Assembly: GCA_035236585.1 (NCBI GenBank)
Contig: CP141127.1
Coordinates: 66,445,495-66,509,494 of the forward strand
Source: Warburgia ugandensis
Taxonomy: Eukaryota > Streptophyta > Magnoliopsida > Canellales > Canellaceae
Direction of reading: 5' to 3'
DNA length: 64,000 nucleotides
In this document: positions 12,138 to 22,569 of the stretch, in pieces
Position numbering within the stretch: position 1 is the first letter of the stretch
Layout of the letters: every line of letters starts with the position of its first letter
Position numbers and translations under genes: made by a program
Notes under the pieces: generated by a model
The model's input: only the letters and a program-made list of their open reading frames with translations
What the model was told of the DNA's origin: nothing
Database searches by the model: none

Positions 12138-12683
12138 TCACTAACCAAGATGAAATCTTTGCTGCTCATCCAACATGACATTGAACACTCCTTTAAACTC
12201 TATTTTAGAAAACATTCTAATTTGGTGGAAACACATGTTGCATTTGTTAATCTAGTTCATTTGATATTCAAATTGTTAGATTAATCAAACATGATGAAAT
12301 TCTAGCCATTCATCCACTATAGAAACTGATACCCCTCATAGGTTCTATTTTAGGAAGGTTTCTAATTTTATAACCTATTGACAAACAATGAAATCTATGC
12401 TAACCATGACCAAAGCTCAAATAGTTGACATGAAAAGCTTGATAAGTCTTCACCATGGGGTAGAGACCATAAAATGAGATGCCTTCCCCTTAGAACTTAG
12501 TTGCCAACTCTCACTTGATGATTGTAGGTTTATATGTTTTTCACCTTATCCCATCCAAATTAAAGTGGCACATTTGGCCTATAATTCACATGTTTCATTC
12601 ATTTCATCAACCAAACAATTTAACCTCAAATAATCACATTTATAATATAAATATTATTGAAATTGAAAATTTAAAGTATTACA
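12138..12683 (-). mobile_element. LTR remnant of chromovirus element A (3' LTR side)
   Basis: It ends GTATTACA at 12683, directly next to a sequence encoding a chromovirus polyprotein C-terminus on the minus strand. This is the arrangement seen at 28416 and 47977 in the complete antisense elements. The left part joins the Athila-like end at 12137. The same junction is present in copy B (63401-63908). Confidence 0.55.
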
Positions 12684-12699
12684 TTCTACTCTCTCTTAG

Positions 12700-12935
12700 A
12701 AAATTTTTGTCCTTGAAATTTCATTATAATTTAGTGACTAACTCTAAATTCTTATTTATCATGTCCACTTCTACTTCCCATGTAGTCTCTTCCATGGAAT
12801 GGTGTTGCCATAATATCTTGACCAATGGAATGGTCTTATTTCTAAATTCCTTCTATTTCCTATCAAGGACCTCCAATAATTTCTCCTCAAATGTCAGATC
12901 AAGTTGCAACTCATTAGGATCTTGATTGAGCACAT
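12700..12935 (-). pseudogene. Chromodomain at the C-terminus of the element A polyprotein
   Basis: The minus-strand translation gives a PTHVLNQDP start, a degraded 'LEVLDRK' segment, one stop, then 'NKTIPLVKILWQHHS' and 'EETTWEVEVDM'. These match the element C C-terminus at 28466-28687 residue for residue in several places. Chromodomains of chromoviral integrases bind modified histone tails and steer insertion towards heterochromatin. The aromatic residues of the chromodomain fold (the W in 'LWQHH' and in 'TTWE') are retained. At least one in-frame stop makes it non-functional. Confidence 0.85.
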
Positions 12936-12939
12936 GTGT

Positions 12940-13850
12940 AGGGTCCAGATATACATTCAAAACATAGATATGTGGAATGCATTATGTAGCAATGATAGTT
13001 GCAGAGGTAGACCCAAATGGTATGCTACTCGACCAATCCCCTCTAGGATCTAAAATGGTCCTACATATCTTGGGCTCAACATCCCATTCACTCAAAATCT
13101 CATGACTCCCACCATTGGTGAGATTCATAGAAATATGTGATCTCTAGCTTCAACTCCAAATTCCTTCAATGTACATCCACATAACTCTTCTATCTATGAT
13201 GCATTGCAAGGAGTCTCACCTGGATCACCCTTACTTTCTCAATACCTTGCGCTATCAACTCAGACTTAACAAACTCCCTTTTCCCAACATTTCTCCAACA
13301 TGTAGGTGTTCAACATGGTTCGCCATAAAGTGCTTCATAAGTTACCATGCTAATGTTGGAATGATAATTGTTATTGTAATAAAATTCAATGAAAGGAAGA
13401 TGTTCATCCCAGTTACCTTTCCATTCTAGGGCACAAGCCCTTGGCATATCTACAAGTATTTGGACAATCCTATAGGATTGTGCATCTATCTAATGGGTGG
13501 AATCCTATGATGCACCTCAAAGAAGTGGCCAAACCTTCCTTTACACTATGCCAATAGTGAGCAGTAAATATGTTATCTCTGTCAAATACCATGCTTAGAA
13601 GTACCCCATGCAAACTCACAATCTCCTTGATGTAAAACTTGGCTAAACTCTCCAAAGATATGAAATCCATGGAAACAAGGTCCCACTTCCACTCAGGAAG
13701 TTCTAAAGTCTACAACATACTAGTTGGTCTTTGGTATTCTGCCTTTACTTTTTGACATATTAAGCATCTAGTCACATATTATCATATATGAAATCCATGA
13801 TACACCCTAATGCAACTAGATTGTGTGCTATACCTCAATCCATGTGCTCC
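12940..13850 (-). pseudogene. Integrase remnant of element A
   Basis: The longest open piece (13470-13670) reads AKFYIKEIVSLHGV, then a DRDN motif, matching the second half of a Ty3/gypsy integrase core where the second catalytic Asp sits. Upstream, a degraded 'NTKDQLVC' at about 13740 corresponds to the end of the zinc-binding HHCC domain. Downstream, 'RYVGPF' at about 13050 is the GPY/F motif of chromoviral integrases. Several stops and frameshifts separate these pieces. The integrase would have joined the cDNA ends to target DNA. Confidence 0.75.
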
Positions 13851-13949
13851 CTAAAACACTTCTTTCCTCATTTCTACTACTATAGGTACCACTAATCTAC
13901 CCTAGAAATGTACACCTCCATCAACATAGGTGATGCTTTCCAACGATAG

Positions 13950-14420
13950 CATGAGCCTCTACTCACTCTTTTTGTGCCTGCAAAACTTGTTCTATGAAGA
14001 CTGATCTTACAAATACATCATCAATCATTCCCTTCACTTTTTTACTAAGTTCATTTGCTACAAAATTTTCCTTCCTTGGATGATACTGAATGGTGAAGTC
14101 ATAATATTTTAGATATACCATCAAGTGCCACTACCTCATATTTGGATCACTCTGTAAAAATAATATTTAACATTTTTGCATATGTAAGCACTCACAAGTC
14201 TTCAATTTCTTCAAAGCATAAGCACTTACCTTCCCTTCTACATTAAATCACATCCAAGATCTTTACCTGATGCATCACTATACACCACAAAATCTCTACT
14301 TCTTGTTGGTACAATCAGTACAAGTGTTGAAGTATGCCTCTTCTTTAATTCTTAAAAACTCAAGTATTTTCTATCCACACAAACTTCTAATCCTTTCTGG
14401 TTAGTTGTGTCATAGGTTGA
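13950..14420 (-). pseudogene. RNase H remnant of element A
   Basis: The minus strand gives 'YHPRKENFVANELSKK' at about 14020-14090, the C-terminal RNase H/connection motif (YHPG-x-N-x-VADALS in intact relatives). Upstream at 14270-14350 a degraded active-site region follows RT. Only fragments are readable between stops. RNase H removes the RNA strand during reverse transcription. Confidence 0.65.
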
Positions 14421-14429
14421 GTCATAGAA

Positions 14430-15080
14430 AACACTTCAATAAATGTCCTATAATATCTAGTCAAACCAAGGAAACTTCTAATCTTTGGCACTATCTTAAA
14501 TCTTTCCCAAATAGTGATGGCTTCCACCTTCTTAGGATCAATTGCTATACCATCCTAAGGTGTAATATGTTTGACAAACTACATAGGCTCAAGCTAAAAC
14601 TCACGCTTACTAAATTTGGAATATAATTGGTGAGTATGAAGTGTCCTCAAAACAATATGTAGATGTTCCCTATGCTCTTCCACCCTCCCAATGTAGATCA
14701 AAATATCATCAGTAAAATCAATAACAAATTTGTCTAGATATTGTCAAAATACTTTGTTCATTAAGTCCACAAAAGCTATAGGAGCATTCATCAACCTGAA
14801 AGGGACTACAAGGAACTAAGTGTCCATAGCATGCATGAAAACCCATCTTAGGTATATCCTCATCATAGATCCTCAATTGATGATATCCAGACCTTATATT
14901 AATCTTAGAGAAAATTTTGGTAGATTACAACTGATCCAACAGGTCATTAATACGAGACAAAGGTTACTTATTTTTAATAGTAACCATATTCAATAAATGA
15001 TAATCAATGCAAAGCTCATGGATTCACCCTTCTTCTTAACAAATAGCATTTGAGCTCCCAAGGTGAGATGGTGGGTTGAA
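14430..15080 (-). pseudogene. Reverse transcriptase remnant of element A
   Basis: Recognisable minus-strand motifs, in order: 'LCIDYHLLN' near 15020, '[14 protein letters not shown]' near 14900, '[14 protein letters not shown]' near 14770, the catalytic box FTDDILIY near 14700, 'EHREHLHIVL' near 14670, and thumb residues 'SFLGLTRYYR' near 14450. The two metal-binding Asp residues of the box are kept, but stops and frameshifts interrupt the frame at several points. This is the RNA-dependent DNA polymerase of the element. Confidence 0.85.
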
Positions 15081-15211
15081 TGAATCCCTGATCAAGTAAT
15101 CCCTATAACTACTCCTTTAACTCTTTCAACTCTGTTGGAGCCACAAGATGTGGTGCTATGGAGATGGGAGTTATTCTAGGTGTTAGCTCTATGGTAAAAT
15201 CCATCTTGTGC

Positions 15212-15740
15212 TTAGGTAGAAACCCAGTTAGTTCTTTTGAAAATACTACATGAAGCTCCTAAACTAACTACTTCAATTTCTTCTAGTTTGGGTCCCTTCT
15301 CCTCTAGAGCAACCACACATGCTAAAAATGCCCCACACCCATTAGAAATAAAATGGGTAGCTTTGATGGCTGATGTAATAGTCAAGTCTATTGTGTCTAC
15401 CTTCCCTTGGAAGAGATAAGGCATGTCATCTAAATCATAAAACATGACTCCCTTTCTCCTATAGTCAACAATTGCACCACACTGTAATAACCAATCCATT
15501 CCTAAAATCAGATCAAAACTATCATACCTAGAAGGACCAAGTCTACACTATGTTCTCTATCTACTACGATGATGTATACATCTTGAATAAATTCTAGTAT
15601 CATGACAATGTCTCCAACTGGTGTGTTGACTTCCAAACAAAATCCCAACTTTTGTGCAGTACATTCCATACATGATGCAAAATGGTAGGATATAAAGGAA
15701 TAGCTATAACAAGGGTCTAGCAGTACTCAAGCATATTAAC
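15212..15740 (-). pseudogene. Protease and protease-RT linker remnant of element A
   Basis: An open piece at 15212-15499 starts MDWLLQCGAIVDY and continues through 'KATHFISNGCGAFLA', matching the segment after the protease in Tekay polyproteins. Upstream, near 15680-15735, the aspartic protease active site reads LLDPCYSYSFIS. The catalytic Asp is present, but the following Thr-Gly-Ala positions are replaced, so the protease would be inactive. At least one stop separates the two parts. Confidence 0.75.
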
Positions 15741-15815
15741 CAACAATCAAAAGACTACTCTCCACAACTACATTTGATGTGCAATCTTGCTCAATACTCA
15801 ATGCAAAAACTATCC

Positions 15816-16414
15816 CTAATTCCTAGAAATAGCTTCAGCATGTGACTGATAGTCCTTCTTCAATTTAGTATATTTGTGAATGAAATGCCCTTTCTTGCTA
15901 CACTTAAAGCAACTATTCGAAACAAACCCTACTAGGATGATTACCATCACAAATCTGACAACGAGGTCACTCCCCATCGTTACTTCTGAATCCTTAAGAA
16001 GAAAACTTAGATGGTTAAGCAAATTCACCAGGTGCTACTAGTCTCTTACCCTTCCAAAAGGGCATTGTCTTGTTATTATGCATAGACTGCTTCCTGTCTT
16101 CCTTAAGATCCTTCTCCAAAATAGAAGCCAACTCTACAATTCTAGCTTGGGTAGCAAGTTGAAATGTAAGAATCTGCATCTTCTAACTCAAAATTGAGAC
16201 CACTTCCAAACTTTTAAGCTACATGCAAGTTAGTGGGGCATACCTGAGAAGCAAATCTTCTCGACTTCACAAACTATATCTCATACTACTTACAATCATA
16301 TTCCCTTAACTATATTTAGAAACTTAGTTCCCCTAAACTTAATAATATGTGGATGAAAAATTTCTATTCAAACACCACTTTAAAATCCTCCCACTGGATC
16401 TCCTCTACATCAAC
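15816..16414 (-). pseudogene. Gag C-terminal part with zinc knuckle, element A
   Basis: The open piece at 15816-16028 contains a nucleocapsid zinc knuckle reading C-F-K-C-S-K-K-G-H-F-I-H-K-Y. This is a CCHC motif whose fourth ligand is changed from Cys to Tyr. The capsid part continues to 16414, where the solo LTR interrupts it, and resumes at 21157. Gag would package the element RNA. Confidence 0.7.
16410..16414. repeat. Target site duplication TCAAC, left
   Basis: Identical to 21152-21156 on the other side of D1. Confidence 0.9.
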
Positions 16415-17021
16415 TGTAATAACCCCAATTTTTGTAATTGATTGAGAAAATCAATAAAGTTTAAGTTTCAGATATTTCGGGCTAAAATATTAGGCTTATT
16501 TAGAATATACTTTTTATAAAAGTATAATCAAATCATAAGACAAGTAAAATTAAAATTAAACTTAGCAAACCCTTCAAAATGACTATAATCACGACAAATT
16601 CTGAATTCGGATGAGAAATCCTTAAGTTTCTTCATTTCTTGGACAAAAGGGGTAAAATAGTAATTTTACCCAAAAATCAAAATCTTCCAAAAATTAAAAT
16701 ATGAGACATCAAAATTTAGAATGTACTGAGAAATATGAATCCAATGCCACTAAGTACACTCAAATCCGAGATCATGGGAATAAAACCCAAAATTTTATGC
16801 ATAAATGGCAAAATGGTCTTTTGACACCATGTGGGGCCCACAAGGGACCCAAAAACCAATCTTATCAGCAGCCCACGTGAAGTCATGGGTCAACAAACAT
16901 CAACTGGTCTTGGGGAAGAAAAATGGGGCATGGGGAAGAAAAAATGGAGCATGGGAGACTTTCATGCCATTTAATAATAAAAAATAAAATATTATAATCA
17001 TGAAAAAAGACCCAAAATGCC

Positions 17022-17029
17022 TATAAATG
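17022..17029 (+). promoter_or_regulatory. TATA-like box of LTR D1
   Basis: TATAAATG, 608 bp from the LTR start. D2 has TATAAATA at the same place (56839-56846), followed in both by an 'accccaaaaatcc' stretch. Confidence 0.5.
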
Positions 17030-17650
17030 CAACCCCAAAAATCCTCCAAAAATGCTCATAAAATCCCCATGAAATTTTCTTCACTCTCCCTGAAAAATTA
17101 GACCTAGATCCCTCCTCGAAAACCCAAAATTTCCAAGAGATATCTCTCTTTCCAATTTGTTTTTCTTTTTAGATTGGAACAAGAGACCTAAAATCAATTA
17201 GGCACTCTGTTCCAGATCTAATTTCATCAATTCCACCATCCAAAACTTCTTAACATATCTATTCTACAAAACCCCCAAAGCAATTTCAAGATCCAACGGT
17301 TCAAACAATGGAAATTTGCAAGAAAGGTGGATCTTAGGCCATATCTTCATCAACAAGGTATTCTTTTTAAATTGGGCATATAACTGAGGTTTTTTCTCCA
17401 ATTAGATATGTGAAAATACTTTCTATAGATGTTTAATACTGTTTTATGTAATTTTTAGTTTACTGTAATTTATTTTGGTAATAAAAAGGTAAAAATAAAG
17501 TAAACACCAGAACCCTTAATTTTGGATGATAGAGTACTTAGATGAAAATTCTAACTACACCAATCGATCTAGAAGGGTCCAAAACCCCTAGGGTAGAATT
17601 TTCACAATGATCAAAGACGTTTTGGGCCCTCAATTGAGAGAGGATTTATT

Positions 17651-17673
17651 GGACAGTCCAGAATGGACTGTCC
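17651..17673. other. Perfect 9-bp stem inverted repeat in LTR D1
   Basis: GGACAGTCC, loop agaat, GGACTGTCC. In D2 (about 57457-57480) the left arm has decayed while the right arm is intact. Confidence 0.8.
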
Positions 17674-17687
17674 GATCTTCAGATCTA

Positions 17688-17945
17688 AATGCGCCCAAGA
17701 CGCACACGTGACGCATCGTTGGAAATGATGCATGCGCTGTGCATGGGACGTTGTCCCAAGCGAGACGACGGCGCGTCTGTCAAACCCACAAGCGAACGCG
17801 CCAGACGGGAGTCCCCTTTATGGGCGCGTGGATGACGAGCGTCCGGCTTGTCCTGTCCGCGTCTGTGGACGCCCTGTAAGGGCGCTTCGTCAGTTCATCC
17901 TGGCAGACATGCCCAATGAACCAAACGCGTCCGCTCAGCTTGGTT
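17688..17945. other. CpG-rich core of LTR D1
   Basis: A sharply GC- and CpG-rich block in otherwise AT-rich DNA, with many 'gcg', 'acg' and 'cgt' words. The equivalent in D2 is about 57489-57765. It starts about 660 bp downstream of the TATA-like box, so it would lie in the transcribed part of the LTR. Confidence 0.7.
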
Positions 17946-20900
17946 TTCAACCTAAAAGTTCTGGGCCGTCCGTTCCTTGGGCCCAGATCAAATCTAAGCC
18001 CTAGGAAGGACTGTGAACTTCCAGATCCAATTCCGGAGCCATCTGAACTCCAAATTGAGATTGGAAAGAAGCTATGGAAAGCTTGAAACCTCTATTTTCT
18101 GATGAAATGATAAAATCTAAAAATTATGTAATAAAAATTTCTATATTAAAGAAACAAGTTTCCAATTACCTAGATTTTCAAGATCTGAGATGATCAGATC
18201 TTGAAAATATGTTTTAATAATAATATACTATTGAAATAAAGTAAGATCTATGGTTTATTTGGAGATATATTAAGGGATCTACCCATTATGGTAGAAAAAC
18301 CCTAAAAATATAAAGAGACCCACTTGATCAATGAGATCAAGTGTGATTAGATCCTTGGGATGGATAGAATGAATGTTGATATGATGAAATCCAAGGAAAT
18401 CATGGATGGATTATGACAAAAATAGATCAATATGATCTTTGGACCTTAATAAAGAAAATCCCCTAAATATAACTAATACCCTTAATCAAAGGGAAAAATC
18501 TAAGATCAAATGGTTGGATCATAAGTAAAGGTTTCTAAAAATATCAATGTAATTAGTTTCATTTTATATAATAGCATTTTAAATATGATTATGTTATAAA
18601 GCATGCTAGTATAACATTTAGACTTTAGCATGATATGTGATTTCATTGTTATCATAAGGTGCTACATTTAATTATTTTAAGTACCTTGCCTCATTATCAT
18701 TAAATGTTAAATTATGTAGTTTTATGCTTTGAATTAATAATTTATTTATGGTTAAATGTTATTAGTAGATCTACTTGTTATGAGATAAAGAGCATAAAAC
18801 ATAAAAAATGTATTCTAATGAGAAAGTAGAGTTTCAATACACAAATAAGAATGGAGTACTTTGGACTTAATTAGTAAGGGCTATAGTTAGTGGGACAATA
18901 TAAGGATTATCAAGTCCTTGGCCTAAATTAGGAAAAGAATAATAAACCCCATGAATGACATTATAAATATTCATGGACTTAATTAAAATCCATTAGAAAA
19001 AGTACTTAGGGTAAACATGCTTATAGGAACCTTATGGAAGGTTGAGCTATGGTCATTCTAATGAATGATGAACATAGTGGTTAAGGGGGTTATCTAATAG
19101 AGCCTCGCTCTTCCTCTACCTTCCATTGACGTTTGTGAGGTCTAAACGCCTCCTTACATGAGGATTGAAGTAACCACTTTGTGTTCACCCATTTAGCTAG
19201 TAAGCCTTAGCCAATTGGAAATAAGAGGAGCAGTCTAGATTTAGGCTTGAATAAGCTCCCTTCAACCATCACATTAACTGGTTGAATAATAATAATAATA
19301 AGAGCATAAAAGGTTAGTAAATTACCTAACCCTAATAAAAACAGTAAGTAAGATAAGGATGATCAAACAAGATCCATTAGATCTTGGATGATCAAGAACA
19401 ATAAGAATAAGAACACTATATTGTACTTAGTATGCATGTTTATTAGTATACTTGTTATAGTTCATTAGATTAGATAATCCAAACCCTTGATCAAAGATGA
19501 TTCAAGGAAGAAAACCAAGATCATCCTCCATAGGGATGATCCAATAACTGAACTTAGATCAAAGAAGAACTAGATGATAGAAGATCTAGGACCTTGATCT
19601 TTATCAACATGTGTAGATTGTCAATCAATGGATCTATGAAAGATCAAGATCAAGGAGATGGACATACAAAGACTTAGAGATAGAAAAATACTTAGATATG
19701 AATGATCTAAAGATCATTCTAAACATCAGATCTAGTGATCAATAGGATTGTTCATAATTTATATATTGACAATATGTATGGATGTACAGATTACATACAT
19801 CAGTCAGGATCATGGAAGATTGGGGAAAAGAGATCAATCCTTAAAGGTAGGAGGATTTGATGAATGCATACATGATTGTACTCATGATCTTATGTTGACA
19901 AGAGTAATGATAATACTTGTATTAAATCTCTTGAAAACCTTATGATCCAACCAAACACATATACGATGGTTAAGGACTAAACTATAAGTGAATAGGGAAC
20001 TAGGAAATATTTCAGCCCTAAGTAAACAGACATATGGTCTGATATATATGAAATCTATTTTACATACAAGCTTGGAGGCTTGTGAGTTTGTTTTAATAGG
20101 CATAAGCTTAGGGGAATTCTATTGCTAGAGGAGTCATGAGGGTTTGGCCACCTGCTCCTTAAAATTTGATGATGTGATGATACCTTGCCCTAAGAAAGGC
20201 TAAAAGTCGGGTGGTGGCAATTATGGGAAAGGCCACAACTGTGAAAGTCTTGCCCCCCCATACGGGTAGTGACATAATATTTTCTACCGTGGTATCAGTG
20301 GTGAACAGGGTAGTTATCTGAGTGCGTTAGTACGGATCACTCTGCAGCATAGCAACCTTTTTGATTATTTTGCACTATGATGCATATGAGAATAGGTATA
20401 GTGAAATGCCTTATGCTGTAGCATAATGAAATGCTAGGTAATTGTATATTACCAATATTTCCTAAGAAGGGAAATTCCCAGTATAAGATTAGCTGTAATA
20501 CTAAATTCTCAAAACGAAGAGAATTGATCAACTTAGTTGGGAATGATATTTGACTACTTTCACAAATTCTAGTTTACCTATGAAGGGTATGTATGTATAT
20601 AGATATACATAAGTTACAAAGTAAAGAGTATGTTTAAGGATAATGAGATTATGAATTATTGAAATTACCTTGTCAATTATTATGTTTCTTGAATCCCCTA
20701 CCAAGCATTGCTTCTTGAGATATTGTACTTGTTGCAATATCTCAAATATAGGGAAGGAGAGTTAGGAGCTGAAGACGATAGAAGACTTGAAGAGAATAAT
20801 CTTCAAGGTATACCCTTGAAGACATGTATGTTTCTTTGTTGAGAGTTTTATTGTATGGTGAGCTTGAGTTTTGGATTATGTAATTTGGACAAGTATTGTA

Positions 20901-21151
20901 CTAGATTTGGCTGTACTGTGAACCACTGGATGGATCCTGGAGTTTAATAAAAGTATATTCCTTCAATGGAATTTTATTTTGTACACAAATTGTACTTATG
21001 TTATGTATGAAGTTGTGACTTGGGTTTTCAAAACAAGTTCTAAAAAAAAAGAATTTTCGCTACTTTGTTTTGCGAAAAAATTTTACACTCTTAAGGGCCC
21101 TGCCTTTCAAAATACATTACAAAACGTGTTACAAAAACCCGGGTCGTTACA

Positions 21152-21156
21152 TCAAC
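21152..21156. repeat. Target site duplication TCAAC, right
   Basis: Identical to 16410-16414. Confidence 0.9.
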
Positions 21157-21780
21157 AAAGTAAGTGTGCTCTACATTAGGTCACCAGTGTAGGGCTTCTC
21201 CTGTCAACACAAAGGTAGCCAAAGCTACTTGTCGATCTCTTGGAACTTTCATAGCTTTGAATATAACCTCTATCTCATACTACTAAGTCTTTGCTGCCTT
21301 AGGACCCTCATCTGTAAACATAGGGATGATCTTTTTAAAATTGCTCTAAAAAGATATCTTTCTTAGATCTTATATCTTCTGTCCCAATCTCTTCAAGTAG
21401 GTCCCTTCCTTTTCTTTAAGTATGTAGCCATTGCTTTCTATGTAGAACAAGGTTAGAAATATCATCAACTACATCATTCTATCCCTTAGGGTTTAGCTAT
21501 ACCTCAATAGTGATAGTTTATGCAGCTATAAGTTCTATAAGTCCAACTCATGCAATAATGGGTTTTAAGGGGCATGTGTCATAGATGCATGTGTTACAAG
21601 GGTAGGAGCTTTTGTAATTATCTAATTAGTCACTCTAGTTCTTCCTGGTGCACTTGAAATAACAAAGTAATCTAAGAAGTTTCTATTTCTTGATGGTCTA
21701 ATGAACCTAAGATAGGACAAGTTATTCTAATATTGTTCACTTTTATGAATCTTTAGTTTTTTGGCAGTGAATAGTCTAAA
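21157..21780 (-). pseudogene. Gag N-terminal part, element A
   Basis: Continues the gag remnant interrupted by D1. It is placed by position between the D1 right flank and the degraded primer site, as in element C (32000-32740). No long open frame remains. Confidence 0.5.
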
Positions 21781-21796
21781 CTGTGATCTATTACCA
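21781..21796 (-). other. Degraded primer binding site of element A
   Basis: The plus strand reads 'ctgtgatctattacca', a decayed form of the 'ggctctgatacca' seen at 32845-32857. On the minus strand this is the initiator Met-tRNA-type site TGGTATCAGAGC. Confidence 0.5.
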
Positions 21797-21798
21797 AC

Positions 21799-22569
21799 AA
21801 TGATGACCTAAGTTTTTAGAAATAATTTATTAAACTTTATTGGAAAATTTTTGGGAATTTTTTCTTTTGAAAAGAAAAAATACTACATAGTGGTTTAAAA
21901 ACCACTTCTTCGAATCCCGAGGTTGTAACCAAAACTCCACATATATTCAAATAAAGTAATCCATGATATGAGCACAAATAGTAGACCCACTAGTCATTGT
22001 TTAGACACCCATATGATCACTAAATTAAACATGAAATAAATCTCAATTCCTTATTACATGTCCAGCCAACAATTCCTTAAAACAACAATAATATAAAAGC
22101 TCTAATTGACTTCTCCACTCAAGCATTTTGTACATTGGTTCTTTCCTGCTATTCATGTCCTCCTAACCACATGTTCTACTACTCAAATGTACTACCTAAA
22201 AAATGTTTTATGGGTGAGTATAGCTACTCAATTTAGAAACTAGTATACTAGCTTTAAAAACAACTAAGTGTTTATATTTTGGCCATCTAAAACCAAGCAC
22301 ATAATAATTCAAAGTTCATAATCAATTTTGATCAATTATGCACAATCATTAATTTCCATCATCACATGATCCAAATTACACATCAAACGGCAACATCCTA
22401 CCTGAATTCCATAAAAAGGCGATGGTTTGATCCTCGAGGATGACAACATGACATCTCATGCCAACAATCACCTCATATGTTTGTTTTGGGGTTGCTGCTA
22501 AATGGCACAACCATCCTGCTATAAGCTCTAGTCTTATTCTCATGAGCCTCCTAATTTGTAACCTACTGA
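21799..22569 (-). mobile_element. Partial 5' LTR of element A
   Basis: It starts next to the degraded primer site with 'aatgatgacctaagttttt', comparable to the 'tgtgacgacccgggttttcc' LTR edge of element B. It is cut at 22570 by an antisense Athila-like LTR. The remainder is not seen in this window. Confidence 0.55.

Larger units (their letters stand above)
4557..12683 (+). repeat. Composite repeat unit, copy A (non-coding)
   Basis: This stretch is collinear with 44228-63908 once the private insertions of each copy are removed: 6725-8823 here, and 45229-54088 plus 56260-61102 there. By eye, identity is roughly 83-88% in the parts compared. Both copies start with a 'cttcaact(c/t)ccaact' segment just after unrelated flanks, and both continue through an Athila-like LTR end into a chromovirus LTR end and chromodomain. 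About 5.5 kb of it remains without insertions. I see no protein-coding gene; all frames are short and not conserved between copies. What kind of element it is remains unknown. Confidence 0.7.
16415..21151 (+). mobile_element. Giant solo LTR D1 (4,737 bp) with target duplication TCAAC
   Basis: It starts TGTAATAACCCC and ends ACCCGGGTCGTTACA, so the ends are TG...CA with short inverted termini. It is flanked by TCAAC on both sides (16410-16414 and 21152-21156), a perfect 5-bp duplication, and sits inside element A gag. The last bases match the minus-strand end of the element B LTR, so it is a chromovirus-type LTR in plus orientation. A TATA-like TATAAATG is at 17022-17029. No internal terminal repeat and no gag-pol are found, which fits a solo LTR left by LTR-LTR recombination. 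The second copy is at 56260-61097. The frame at 17732-18004 lies in a GC-rich block and is not conserved. Confidence 0.85.
12684..21796 (-). mobile_element. Element A: decayed Tekay/Del-type chromovirus interior, interrupted by a solo LTR
   Basis: Read from 21796 leftwards, the order is primer site, gag, protease, RT, RNase H, integrase, chromodomain. This is the Ty3/gypsy chromovirus order. Gag is split by the 4.7-kb solo LTR at 16415-21151. The coding part is about 4.4 kb without that insertion, close to the 4.44 kb interior of element C. Many stops and frameshifts show that it is old. The left LTR remnant is 12138-12683 and the right one 21799-22569. Confidence 0.85.

Noticed and set aside
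13470..13670. A stand-alone 66-residue gene
   Set aside because: It is an integrase fragment of element A, with a Met inside the core domain.
17732..18004. 90-residue open frame in the GC-rich part of LTR D1
   Set aside because: The equivalent block in D2 is not open and not similar; high GC lengthens chance frames.
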